The position numbers were made by a program, and so were the translations under genes. From Bacillota bacterium (GTDB lineage Bacteria > Bacillota > Clostridia > Oscillospirales > Ruminococcaceae), in the NCBI GenBank assembly GCA_023457175.1, contig JAEWMM010000242.1:1-7317 (forward strand): a stretch of 7,317 nt of DNA, in the 5' to 3' direction. Shown piece after piece: positions 1-6,078 of this stretch. The first letter of the stretch is position 1. Each line of letters opens with the position of its first letter. The notes below the pieces were generated by a model that searched no databases, was not told where the DNA came from, and saw only the letters and a list, made by a program, of their open reading frames with translations.

Positions 1-129
1 ATGACACGTTTAGCTTCTAAACTCTTGGCTTTTGCTGTTGCCTTCCTTATCAATTCCTGTATGCACAAACCAAATCCCGTCTGCATTAAATCTCTCATCT
101 TTTAATAGCACCACGGGTTAAATTAAAAT
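1..129. other. Left end with no supported gene; possible small gene remnant
   Basis: Short open frames exist on both strands. On the minus strand a 34-codon frame (10-114, stop TAA at 10-12) preceded by an in-frame stop at 118-120 gives a protein-like stretch (includes ADGIWFVHTGIDKEGN) but starts only with GTG and has no ribosome binding site. On the plus strand positions 1-105 are open (34 codons, stop TAA) and could be the end of a convergent gene. I recognise neither and support neither as a gene. Confidence 0.3.
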
Positions 130-172
130 GCTATGCCCATCCTTTTTACCTGTCAAAAAGGATGGGCATAGC
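120..172 (-). terminator. Intrinsic terminator of the leuCD-permease operon
   Basis: A perfect 18-bp stem (130-147 with 155-172) has a 7-base loop, starting 22 bases after the permease stop. The minus-strand run after the stem is ATTTTAATTT, an acceptable U-rich tail. The stem contains a CCTTTTT/AAAAAGG segment. This is the strongest hairpin in the window and closes the three-gene operon. Confidence 0.85.
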
Positions 173-193
173 CATGTTAAAACTGTTGATCGC

Positions 194-1522
194 TTATAGC
201 CACAAGCTGACAATAAAAGTAGCCAGCAGGCCTCCGAGCGACATAAACACATTTGAAATACTTAATGTACGCAGCCCTGTTTTCATATCAAAGCCCATGC
301 AATTGGTGTAGACCCAGAAATAGCTGTCGTTGACATGGCAGCACGCGCGCGCGCCGGCACCGGAAGCCAAAAAGATCAGAATGGGATCCAGCCCGAGTTG
401 AGCGCCAATCGGCGCGGCCAATGTCGCAGCCGTAACAACCGCAACAGTGCCGGAGCCCTGCACAACCTTAAGTAAAGCGGAAATCGCAAAGGGGATTAGA
501 ATAAAGGGCAGGCCGGTGTTGATAACCATTTGCGCCAGACTGTCGCCCGCACCGGAGACCTTGAGAATCTGCCCCAAAGCGCCGCCCGCCGCGGTTATAA
601 AGACAATGGGTCCGGCATCCTTCAGCGAGGTATCCATAATGCGCATGACCGCTTTTTTACCTAAACGTTTACCCAGCGTAGCAATTGCCAGCAAAGCGCC
701 GATTGCCAACGCAATATTAGCATCGCCGATAAAGCTGGTGACCATCAGCGCAGGCGAATCCTTAGGAAGAAGCATGCTGCAAGTAGTGTTTAATATAATC
801 AGAACAATTGGGAGGAGAAGCGGCATAATGGCTGCAAATGAACCGGGAAGGTCGTTGTCATCCATATCAACTTCTTTTTGCGGCTCTACATCCTCACGGA
901 ATGTATAGTAAGATTCCGGTTTATTCCTGAAATAGATCTCTGCAAAGAGCCACCCGGCAGCAGTCATTAAAACCGCCGCAAACGCGCCGTACATAATTGC
1001 GCGGCCGATGTCAATGCCGAGCATTCCGGCAGCGGCGAGCGGTCCCGGCGTCGGCGGTACGTACACATGGGTCGCAAGCAGTCCGGCAGAGAGCGAAACA
1101 GCCAGAATTGCAAGCGGGATCTTTGTCTTTTTTGAAACAGCCTTTACCAAAGGAGACAGGATAACAAACCCGGCATCGCTAAATACGGGAATCGAAACAA
1201 TATAGCCGGCAATTGCCATCGCAAGGCCGGAGCGCTTCTGCCCGACAAGCTTGACGGTGTCAAGCGCCATGCGGTTGGTGCCCTTGGCCTCATCCAGATA
1301 GTTGCCAAGCATAATGCCGAAAATAATGACAATACCGATGCTTTTTACGGTGCCTGAAAAGCCGGAAACGATTGCGGCCACCACTTCGGTCGTCGGCATA
1401 CCGGCCAGAACGCCCATAACAAGGGCCGTGGCAAGCAAAGCCATAAAAGCGTTGGCTTTGACTTTAAGCGCCAGGAAAAAAAGTACTGCCAGCCCAATAA
1501 CAAAAACCAGTTCGATTGGCAT
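194..1522 (-). CDS. GntP family permease (gluconate/hydroxy-carboxylate:H+ symporter type)
   Basis: 442-residue cytoplasmic-membrane transporter of the GntP family, proton symporters for gluconate, idonate, D-serine and other small hydroxylated acids. Hydrophobic segments run along the whole length (for example 4-40, 50-73, 97-125, 135-168, 174-196, 229-251, 266-284, 302-320, 335-353, 359-390, 421-441), with a hydrophilic loop at about 198-227. Family marks are HVYVPPTPGP (152-161), VQGSGTVAVVTAATL (354-368) and HVNDSYFW (396-403). The length is normal and no frame break is seen. GAGGAGGG (1529-1536) is six bases before the ATG, and the small-subunit gene ends 26 bases upstream. As last gene of the operon it presumably imports the acid that the aconitase-type enzyme acts on. 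That link is inferred from position; DsdX- or GntP-like substrates are also possible. Confidence 0.92.
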   Translation of the reverse strand: MPIELVFVIGLAVLFFLALKVKANAFMALLATALVMGVLAGMPTTEVVAAIVSGFSGTVKSIGIVIIFGIMLGNYLDEAKGTNRMALDTVKLVGQKRSGLAMAIAGYIVSIPVFSDAGFVILSPLVKAVSKKTKIPLAILAVSLSAGLLATHVYVPPTPGPLAAAGMLGIDIGRAIMYGAFAAVLMTAAGWLFAEIYFRNKPESYYTFREDVEPQKEVDMDDNDLPGSFAAIMPLLLPIVLIILNTTCSMLLPKDSPALMVTSFIGDANIALAIGALLAIATLGKRLGKKAVMRIMDTSLKDAGPIVFITAAGGALGQILKVSGAGDSLAQMVINTGLPFILIPFAISALLKVVQGSGTVAVVTAATLAAPIGAQLGLDPILIFLASGAGARACCHVNDSYFWVYTNCMGFDMKTGLRTLSISNVFMSLGGLLATFIVSLWL

Positions 1523-1548
1523 AGTATTCCCTCCTCAAATCAATATTT

Positions 1549-2046
1549 TTAGTTCGCGTATTTTGCCCGAAAAAGGGGTTTGATTCCTCCCGCGTTAATG
1601 ATCTGCAGGATATGGTCGCCGAGTTTCTCGCTGGGGATCGTTTCTCCGGTTTCCACAATCGTTATAATACCCGCTTCTACATCGATGCTTAACTGTTGCC
1701 CGGTTTTGACGCTTTGGCTGATTCCTTTGCTGGTAATCAGCGGCAGCCCAAGATTAATCGCGTTGCGGAAAAAGATACGCGCAAAGGATTCCGCAACGAC
1801 AGCTTTCACGTTTGCATTGAGCAATGTAATCACCGCATGTTCCCTGCTGGAGCCGCAGCCAAAATTGGTTCCCGCAACCACAATGCTTCCCGGAACAAGC
1901 TTGCGTGTTTCTTGGTCAATACCCGCTAAACAGTGCTTGCCAATTTCCTTTGGCTCTACGATTGCGAGGAAGCGCCCCGGATAAATCTGGTCTGTGTCAA
2001 TGTTGTTGCCTAATAAAACGGCCTGGCTCTTGATAATTTTCTCCAT
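1549..2046 (-). CDS. leuD: 3-isopropylmalate dehydratase/homoaconitase-type small subunit
   Basis: 165-residue swivel-domain partner of the large subunit, supplying part of the substrate pocket. Diagnostic motifs are NNIDTDQIYPGRF (14-26) and GCGSSREHA (63-71), the latter holding the substrate-binding Ser/Arg residues. The length suits the archaeal/HacB-like class, not the roughly 200-residue enteric LeuD. The loop after PGR, which by my knowledge of methanogen enzymes sets specificity (YLVY in isopropylmalate isomerase, YLRT in homoaconitase), reads FLAI at 26-29. It lacks the arginine and tyrosines, so the substrate may be neither of those. The ATG has AAGGAGGG (2053-2060) six bases upstream. 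The gene lies 16 bases after the large subunit and 26 before the permease, clearly co-transcribed. The enzyme family is certain; the substrate is open. Confidence 0.93.
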   Translation of the reverse strand: MEKIIKSQAVLLGNNIDTDQIYPGRFLAIVEPKEIGKHCLAGIDQETRKLVPGSIVVAGTNFGCGSSREHAVITLLNANVKAVVAESFARIFFRNAINLGLPLITSKGISQSVKTGQQLSIDVEAGIITIVETGETIPSEKLGDHILQIINAGGIKPLFRAKYAN

Positions 2047-2062
2047 TATGTACCCTCCTTCC

Positions 2063-3313
2063 TTACAGTACTGTTCTCGGGTCGGTGATGTACCCGTTTA
2101 ACACCGATGCTGCCACGGTGGCCGGAGATGCAAGGTATAAGTCTGCTTCGGTACTGCCCATGCGTCCGGGGAAATTGCGGTTGGACGCTGTGATGCACAC
2201 CTCGCCGGGCGCAATGACACCGTCATGAGCGCCAAGGCAGGGGCCGCAGCCGGGCGACGCAATCGTGGCGCCGGCATCCATCAAGTCCTGTATATAGCCT
2301 TTATCGATGCATTCTCTCATGACCTGATCCGACGCGGGAACAATAATAAGCCGCACATATTCAGGTATCTTTTTGCCGCGGAGAATCTGCGCGCCAACAG
2401 CAATGTCCTCAACACGCCCGCCGGTGCAGGTGCCGATCACGCCCTGATCGATTTTGACGGCGCCGACCTCGGTCAAGGGCCGGACATTGTCAACGCTGTG
2501 AGGAACCGACAATTGAGGCGTTAGCGTACCGATGTCAAACACGTGACTTTCGGCATAGGAAAAATCCTTGTCGGTATGTTCTACCACAAAAGGCCGCACC
2601 GCTCTTTTAGCCACATAATCCAACACCGCCTGATTGGGCTGCATGTACGCGGTTTTAGCGCCCATCTCAACCGCCATATTACAGATAACCATGCGTCCGG
2701 GAACGTCGAGCGCCTCCACATAGCTTCCGGTAAAATCAATGGCCTTATAAACCGCGCCGTCCGCTTTCAACTTGCCGAGAATATGCAGGACCACGTCCTT
2801 GGGATAAACACCCTTTGGCGCTTTTCCCTCAATGCGGATTTCGATAATCTCAGGTACGCGCAACCACAGCTCGCCGCTTATCAAAATGGTAGCCATGTCC
2901 GTCGCCCCTACGCCTGTGCCAAACGCGCCAAAGGCACCATGCGTCGTTGTATGCGAGTCGGTCGCTACGACGATCATGCCGGGGTAAATAACGCCGCGTT
3001 CCGGCATAACCTGATGACAGACCCCCGCGTTAACGTCAAAGTGGTAGGTCAATTCATTTTCTTTGGCAAACCTGCGCATTTCAGCATGATTTCTGGCTGA
3101 CTCAATGGTGGGGCAAGGGGCGTAATGGTCAAACACAAATGCAGCCCGGTCCTTATCCCAAACTTTTTTGCCCCCCATTTCTTTAAAGGAGTAAACCGTT
3201 TGCAGATACAGATCGTTAATTTCTGCGAAATCAACTCTGGCGTTGACGATCTCTCCGGTTATAACCGTTTCCTTTCCGCTGGCTTTTGCCAGTATCTTTT
3301 CAATTGCATGCAC
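2063..3313 (-). CDS. leuC: 3-isopropylmalate dehydratase/homoaconitase-type large subunit
   Basis: 416-residue aconitase-superfamily large subunit that binds a [4Fe-4S] cluster and, with the small subunit encoded next, hydrates/dehydrates a hydroxy-di- or tricarboxylate. The cluster ligands are visible: Cys296 in GTCTGG, and Cys356 and Cys359 in GCGPCLG. Other family marks are FDHYAP (61-66), ATDSHTTTHGAFGAFGTG (117-134) and SNRNFPGRMG (377-386). The length fits the shorter archaeal/HacA-like class (about 420 residues) rather than the longer LeuC of enteric bacteria (about 465). It starts with GTG after a full Shine-Dalgarno. It is first in an operon with the small subunit (16-base gap) and a GntP-type permease, with an FCD regulator upstream. 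The family includes isopropylmalate isomerase, homoaconitase and 2,3-dimethylmalate dehydratase. The context favours a catabolic member, so the leuC symbol marks the family rather than a proven role in leucine synthesis. Confidence 0.93.
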   Translation of the reverse strand: MHAIEKILAKASGKETVITGEIVNARVDFAEINDLYLQTVYSFKEMGGKKVWDKDRAAFVFDHYAPCPTIESARNHAEMRRFAKENELTYHFDVNAGVCHQVMPERGVIYPGMIVVATDSHTTTHGAFGAFGTGVGATDMATILISGELWLRVPEIIEIRIEGKAPKGVYPKDVVLHILGKLKADGAVYKAIDFTGSYVEALDVPGRMVICNMAVEMGAKTAYMQPNQAVLDYVAKRAVRPFVVEHTDKDFSYAESHVFDIGTLTPQLSVPHSVDNVRPLTEVGAVKIDQGVIGTCTGGRVEDIAVGAQILRGKKIPEYVRLIIVPASDQVMRECIDKGYIQDLMDAGATIASPGCGPCLGAHDGVIAPGEVCITASNRNFPGRMGSTEADLYLASPATVAASVLNGYITDPRTVL

Positions 3314-3320
3314 GAGACAG

Positions 3321-3328
3321 ACCTCCTT
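3321..3328 (-). promoter_or_regulatory. Ribosome binding site deciding the GTG start of the large subunit
   Basis: A full AAGGAGGT lies seven bases before GTG at 3311-3313. No in-frame ATG lies nearby that would suit this site, so the GTG start is preferred. Confidence 0.9.
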
Positions 3329-3344
3329 AATATGACCAACTGGT

Positions 3345-3372
3345 ATATCGTATATTGAATATCGTATACGAT
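3345..3372. promoter_or_regulatory. Putative tandem GntR operator just downstream of the promoter
   Basis: ATCGTATACGAT at 3361-3372 is a perfect 12-bp palindrome. A second related box starts ATCGTATA at 3347. On the minus strand the 10-mer TATACGATAT occurs twice (3359-3368 and 3345-3354), 14 bases apart. Position +2 onward relative to the predicted start suits repression by blocking polymerase. The CGTATAC core is shared with the site in the GntR promoter. Confidence 0.7.
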
Positions 3373-3380
3373 TTTATTTA

Positions 3381-3409
3381 ATGATAGATAATATCTGTCA
3401 AAATGTCAA
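3381..3409 (-). promoter_or_regulatory. Strong sigma-A type promoter of the leuCD-permease operon
   Basis: On the minus strand a perfect TTGACA (3404-3409) and TATCAT (3381-3386, five of six consensus positions) are separated by exactly 17 bases. Transcription should start near 3374, leaving an untranslated leader of about 60 bases. That is too short for a T-box or peptide attenuator of the kind that controls leucine synthesis. Confidence 0.8.
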
Positions 3410-3420
3410 TGATTTTTTGA

Positions 3421-3464
3421 ACAAAAAATATACACACCTACAATTTTGTTGGGTGTGTATATTT
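3421..3464 (-). terminator. Intrinsic terminator of the GntR gene
   Basis: A perfect 13-bp stem (3426-3438 with 3452-3464) has a 13-base loop that can itself pair CAA with TTG. On the minus strand the stem runs into six T residues and then GTT. It lies 34 bases after the regulator's stop codon and immediately upstream of the next promoter, so it insulates the two units. The plus-strand side has no U-tract, so it acts on minus-strand transcripts. Confidence 0.85.
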
Positions 3465-3498
3465 ATCACTTATTGTCTTGTGCTATTTTACATGCTAG

Positions 3499-4140
3499 TT
3501 ATCGCATATGAAAGCCATCCAAAATATTTTGCATACTTCTGTTAAGATGCGCTACCATGGCTTTTCTGCCTTCCTCTGCTCTTCCGCACGCTATATGCGA
3601 AATAATAATGTCGTGTTCATCGATGGAATTTCGTCTATGCTCTTCATCCGGCACCGCCCTGCTAAAAGAAGGCCCGTTCCAAATGGTCTCGCAAAAATTA
3701 TAGAGCTTCTGGCTTTTTGACGCTGTCCAGATGCTTGTATGGAACTGAGTGTTATATCTTTCGTAGGCGTTGCCTTCTGCGAGATTTTTCTCCTTGGCAA
3801 TTTCAGTCTGAAGCTTTTGCAAGGGCAAGTAATCCATCTTATTCTTTATTGCCCGCGCTACCGCTTCGCCTTCCAACAACATCCGTATACCAAAGTGGTC
3901 CATTATAAAGTCCTCGTCAATTGGCTTTACAATAGCGCCCTTATTCATGCGAAGCTCGATTAAGCCTTCCGATGCCAATGTCTGAAATGCTTCCCTTACC
4001 GGGGTGCGCGATACACCCAGCTTTTCAGCCGTATCTGTCAGCGACAGTTCCTCTCCTGCAGCAATTTCTCCCGACAAAATTGCCTTGCGAACGATGGAAG
4101 CGATTTTGATGCGGGTCGGCATCATTTCCAATTGCTCCAT
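3499..4140 (-). CDS. GntR family transcriptional regulator, FCD (FadR) subfamily
   Basis: 213-residue DNA-binding regulator. The winged helix-turn-helix occupies about 8-72, with the typical 'LSLTDTAEKLGVSRTPVREAFQ' helix region starting at residue 32 and 'LASEGLIE' in the wing approach. The C-terminal all-helical FCD domain (about 78-210) carries the usual metal-site histidines His134 (QFH), His176 (EH) and His198 (HL), so a metal-assisted carboxylate ligand is plausible. FCD proteins mostly repress catabolic genes and release on binding the pathway acid. The ATG has AGGTGA four bases upstream. The gene has its own promoter, and an operator-like dyad lies there and also in front of the next operon (leuCD and GntP-type permease), making that operon its likely target. 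An intrinsic terminator follows. The family is certain; the ligand is unknown. Confidence 0.93.
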   Translation of the reverse strand: MEQLEMMPTRIKIASIVRKAILSGEIAAGEELSLTDTAEKLGVSRTPVREAFQTLASEGLIELRMNKGAIVKPIDEDFIMDHFGIRMLLEGEAVARAIKNKMDYLPLQKLQTEIAKEKNLAEGNAYERYNTQFHTSIWTASKSQKLYNFCETIWNGPSFSRAVPDEEHRRNSIDEHDIIISHIACGRAEEGRKAMVAHLNRSMQNILDGFHMR

Positions 4141-4160
4141 TTAATCACCTGCCTTTAATG

Positions 4161-4177
4161 TGTATGCCGTATACAAT
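4161..4177. promoter_or_regulatory. Putative GntR operator in the regulator's own promoter
   Basis: TGTATGCCGTATACA (4161-4175) is an imperfect dyad containing CGTATAC. The same core occurs in the perfect palindrome at 3361-3372 ahead of the aconitase-type genes. It overlaps the -10 box and predicted start point, which fits autorepression. GntR/FCD regulators are known to bind short dyads with a GTATAC-like centre, so the match suits the adjacent gene. Confidence 0.65.
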
Positions 4178-4203
4178 ATATCATTCCAAACGGGGTTCGT
4201 CAA
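4175..4203 (-). promoter_or_regulatory. Sigma-A type promoter of the GntR regulator gene
   Basis: On the minus strand TTGACG (4198-4203) and TATATT (4175-4180) are separated by exactly 17 bases. Each box matches five of six consensus positions. The predicted start point is near 4168, giving a leader of about 28 bases before the ATG at 4140. The -10 box overlaps the dyad at 4161-4177. Confidence 0.7.
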
Positions 4204-4227
4204 TGGAGAAAGCGAAGCATTTATACC

Positions 4228-4261
4228 AAAAGCCGGTCGCAAATTTGTTGCTCCAACCGGC
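4228..4261 (-). terminator. Probable intrinsic terminator downstream of the racemase gene
   Basis: On the minus strand GCCGGT (4256-4261) pairs with ACCGGC (4232-4237), and an inner GCAA/TTGC pairing with a CAAAT loop extends it. It is followed by TTTT (4228-4231). The stem is interrupted and the U-tract short, so efficiency is uncertain. It lies about 110 bases after the racemase stop and just ahead of the regulator promoter, a sensible place to separate the two units. The 100 bases between it and the racemase stop contain no gene I can see. Confidence 0.5.
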
Positions 4262-4372
4262 CCTATCCTAAAAGCTTTATGATATATATAATGGGCCGCA
4301 AAGGCGCTTCAAATACGCCGATTGAGTTTATCCTTTTCGCTTATGACTTATCTTATGGGCTATTTGAAACTT

Positions 4373-5062
4373 TTAAGCAATCGATTCCATCGCCGCCTTT
4401 TGCGCGTGAATTTTTGTCGTGTCAAACACGGGCAGCGCGGAATCCTTTTGATGAATCAGTAAGCCAATCTCGGTACAGCCAAGAATGACACCCTCAGCAC
4501 CCTTGCTTTTGAGCTGTTCAATGATGCGTATATACTGCCGGCGAGACGCATCGGATATAACGCCGAGGCATAATTCATTATAAATAACGCGGTTTACCAG
4601 CTCCACATCCGCGGCGTCGGGAATAATGACTGCGATTCCGTTGGATACCAGCTTTTCTTTATAAAAATCCTGCGTCATCGTATACTTTGTTCCCAACAGC
4701 GCCACCTTTTTGACACCCTTCTGTTTCAGCGTATCCGCAGCGGCGTCTGCAATATGAACAATTGGAATATGGATTTGCTGCTGAATTTGAGGCGCAACCT
4801 TATGCATCGTATTCGTGCAGATGACGATAAAAGCCGCGCCTGCCCTCTCCAGATTTTTTGCGGCATCCGCAAGAATATCCGCACTCCTGCCCCATTCGCC
4901 GTTCGCCTGACAAGCCTCGATCTCGGCAAAATCGACGCTATACAGCACTATTTTTGCAGAGTGCAAACCGCCCAGTTTTTCTTTAACCGTTTGATTTATA
5001 ATCTGATAGTATGTTACGGTGCTTTCCCAGCTCATGCCGCCAATCAACCCTATTGTTTTCAT
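4373..5062 (-). CDS. Aspartate/glutamate racemase family protein (YgeA/AspR type)
   Basis: 229-residue cytoplasmic, cofactor-independent racemase of the Asp/Glu/hydantoin racemase superfamily, which interconverts L- and D-amino acids with two opposed cysteines. The N-terminus MKTIGLIGGMSWEST is the family signature. The first catalytic cysteine is Cys82 in CTNTMHK and the second is Cys196 in GCTEIG, the same spacing and near-identical numbering as known aspartate racemases. Both are present, so the enzyme looks active and full length. I chose the ATG at 5062 because GGGAGG (5070-5075) stands seven bases upstream and the family signature begins there. A longer TTG start at 5110 would add 16 residues from within a palindrome and is unlikely. 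It follows two ABC permease genes across a hairpin, so it may be read through from that operon. The amino acid used (Asp, Glu or broader, as in YgeA) cannot be told from sequence. Confidence 0.9.
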   Translation of the reverse strand: MKTIGLIGGMSWESTVTYYQIINQTVKEKLGGLHSAKIVLYSVDFAEIEACQANGEWGRSADILADAAKNLERAGAAFIVICTNTMHKVAPQIQQQIHIPIVHIADAAADTLKQKGVKKVALLGTKYTMTQDFYKEKLVSNGIAVIIPDAADVELVNRVIYNELCLGVISDASRRQYIRIIEQLKSKGAEGVILGCTEIGLLIHQKDSALPVFDTTKIHAQKAAMESIA

Positions 5063-5069
5063 TGTGCTT

Positions 5070-5075
5070 CCTCCC
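5070..5075 (-). promoter_or_regulatory. Ribosome binding site deciding the racemase start
   Basis: GGGAGG on the minus strand followed by a 7-base spacer (AAGCACA) and ATG at 5062. It supports the 229-residue form over the extended TTG-initiated frame. Confidence 0.85.
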
Positions 5076-5095
5076 GCCGTTTCAATATCTAATCG

Positions 5096-5123
5096 AATAA
5101 GGCACGGCAAGCCGTGCCTTATT
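5096..5123 (-). terminator. Perfect 13-bp inverted repeat after the permease gene; terminator or attenuator
   Basis: Arms AATAAGGCACGGC and GCCGTGCCTTATT (5096-5108 and 5111-5123) are exact complements around a 2-base centre, so a real hairpin would open to a 4-base loop. It begins one base after the permease stop. On the minus strand the GC-rich core is flanked by TTATT and then CGATTAG, which is a weak U-tract. It could be a leaky terminator, a processing or stabilising hairpin, or an attenuator before the racemase gene. The distance to the racemase start is only 33 bases. Confidence 0.6.
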
Positions 5124-5124
5124 G

Positions 5125-6078
5125 CTATCTGCTGCCCTTGTCGTATGGAATACCCGAGGCTTTCGGCGCCATAGAGTTTTTAGAAGTAAACGCCAAAACG
5201 ATTAAGGTTGCGATATAGGGGAACATTTTGTATATTTCGTTTGGAATGGGGCTTGCCGCAAGCAAAGGTATTCCCGAATAGGCCGATGCGATCGTCTTCA
5301 TCAGGCCGAAGAAAAACGCCGCAAACAAAATGCGGGAGGGTTTCCATTGGCCGAAGATGAGAACGGCGAGGGCAAGGAAGCCGTAGCCGGATACCGAAGC
5401 GTTAAAGTTCGTTGAAGTGGGAATAACGAATACCAGTCCGCCGATACCGCCCAACGCACCCGATATCATAACGCCGATGTAACGCATTTTATAAACGTTG
5501 ATACCCACAGAATCCGCCGCATGCGGATGCTCGCCGCAGGCACGCAGGCGAAGGCCGAATCTGGTTTTGTACAGTACAATAGATGACACAATTAAAATAA
5601 GAAAGCCCAGATAAGTCGTAATATAGGTGTTTTTAAAGAATATATTACCGATTACCGGAATATCGCCCAGCACAGGGACGCTTTCAATGCGGAACTCGTT
5701 ATTAAACGGTATTTGCTGGACGGTACGAATCATTCGGGCTACATAAATGGCGAATGCCGGCGCAAACATATTGATTGCAGTGCCGCTGATGGTTTGGTCC
5801 GCTTTCATGTTGATGGCCGCATAGGCGTGCGCCAGCGAAATGATACATCCGGTTACGGCGGCAATGACAATGGCAATGATTAAAATAGGCTGACCGGGTA
5901 TCTGTGACTGAAACATGCTGATAAATAAGATGCTGGTAAAGGCGCCGATAATCATAATGCCTTCAAGCGCAATGTTCCAAACGCCGCTTCGTTCAGAGAA
6001 CATAGCACCCAGTGCAACTATAAGCAGAGGAATTGAAAAAAACATCATTTGTTGGATTAAAAAATAAAGGGTTTGCAT
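5125..6078 (-). CDS. ABC transporter permease, BPD_transp_2 family (second subunit)
   Basis: 317-residue membrane permease, the shorter partner of the preceding one (YufQ/NupQ type). It forms the heterodimeric channel of an ATP-driven importer. Hydrophobic segments lie near 8-25, 38-56, 63-90, 97-115, 153-170, 197-220, 231-243, 249-266 and 284-298. Family marks are 'SGVWNIALEG' at 31-40, 'GLRLRACGEHP' at 175-185 followed by 'SVGINV' and 'ISGALGGIGG' (205-214), and the conserved 'GYGFLALAVLIFGQW' stretch (231-245). The ATG is nested in the upstream stop (TAATG) with a purine-rich GGGAGAGG just before it inside the upstream gene, a clear sign of translational coupling. The gene ends in TAG one base before a 28-bp palindrome. 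The pair resembles transporters for nucleosides, purines or related compounds, but sequence alone does not fix the substrate. Confidence 0.9.
   Translation of the reverse strand: MQTLYFLIQQMMFFSIPLLIVALGAMFSERSGVWNIALEGIMIIGAFTSILFISMFQSQIPGQPILIIAIVIAAVTGCIISLAHAYAAINMKADQTISGTAINMFAPAFAIYVARMIRTVQQIPFNNEFRIESVPVLGDIPVIGNIFFKNTYITTYLGFLILIVSSIVLYKTRFGLRLRACGEHPHAADSVGINVYKMRYIGVMISGALGGIGGLVFVIPTSTNFNASVSGYGFLALAVLIFGQWKPSRILFAAFFFGLMKTIASAYSGIPLLAASPIPNEIYKMFPYIATLIVLAFTSKNSMAPKASGIPYDKGSR

Noticed and set aside
344..358. Alternating CG run, possible structural DNA signal
   Set aside because: It encodes a conserved-looking Ala-Gly-Ala-Arg-Ala-Cys stretch just before HVNDSYFW in the permease, so codon choice explains it.
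447..908. 153-codon open frame on the plus strand
   Set aside because: Antisense to the GntP-type permease gene. The composition follows the reverse of the permease codons and there is no initiation signal.
2543..3100. 185-codon open frame on the plus strand
   Set aside because: It lies wholly inside the large-subunit gene on the opposite strand, has no family features and no suitable ribosome binding site. It is a shadow of a conserved gene.
3314..3374. T-box, riboswitch or leucine attenuator ahead of the large-subunit gene
   Set aside because: The predicted leader is only about 60 bases and contains operator-like repeats and a ribosome binding site, with no stem-loop series, leader peptide or leucine-codon run.
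4262..4372. Possible small gene or RNA between the racemase stop and its terminator
   Set aside because: I see no start with ribosome binding site, no tRNA-like fold and only a weak short GGCG/CGCC pairing and an AT repeat; it is best read as 3' untranslated sequence.
5063..5110. Longer racemase start at a TTG codon
   Set aside because: It would begin in the middle of the palindrome without a ribosome binding site, and the added 16 residues precede the conserved MKTIGLIGG N-terminus.
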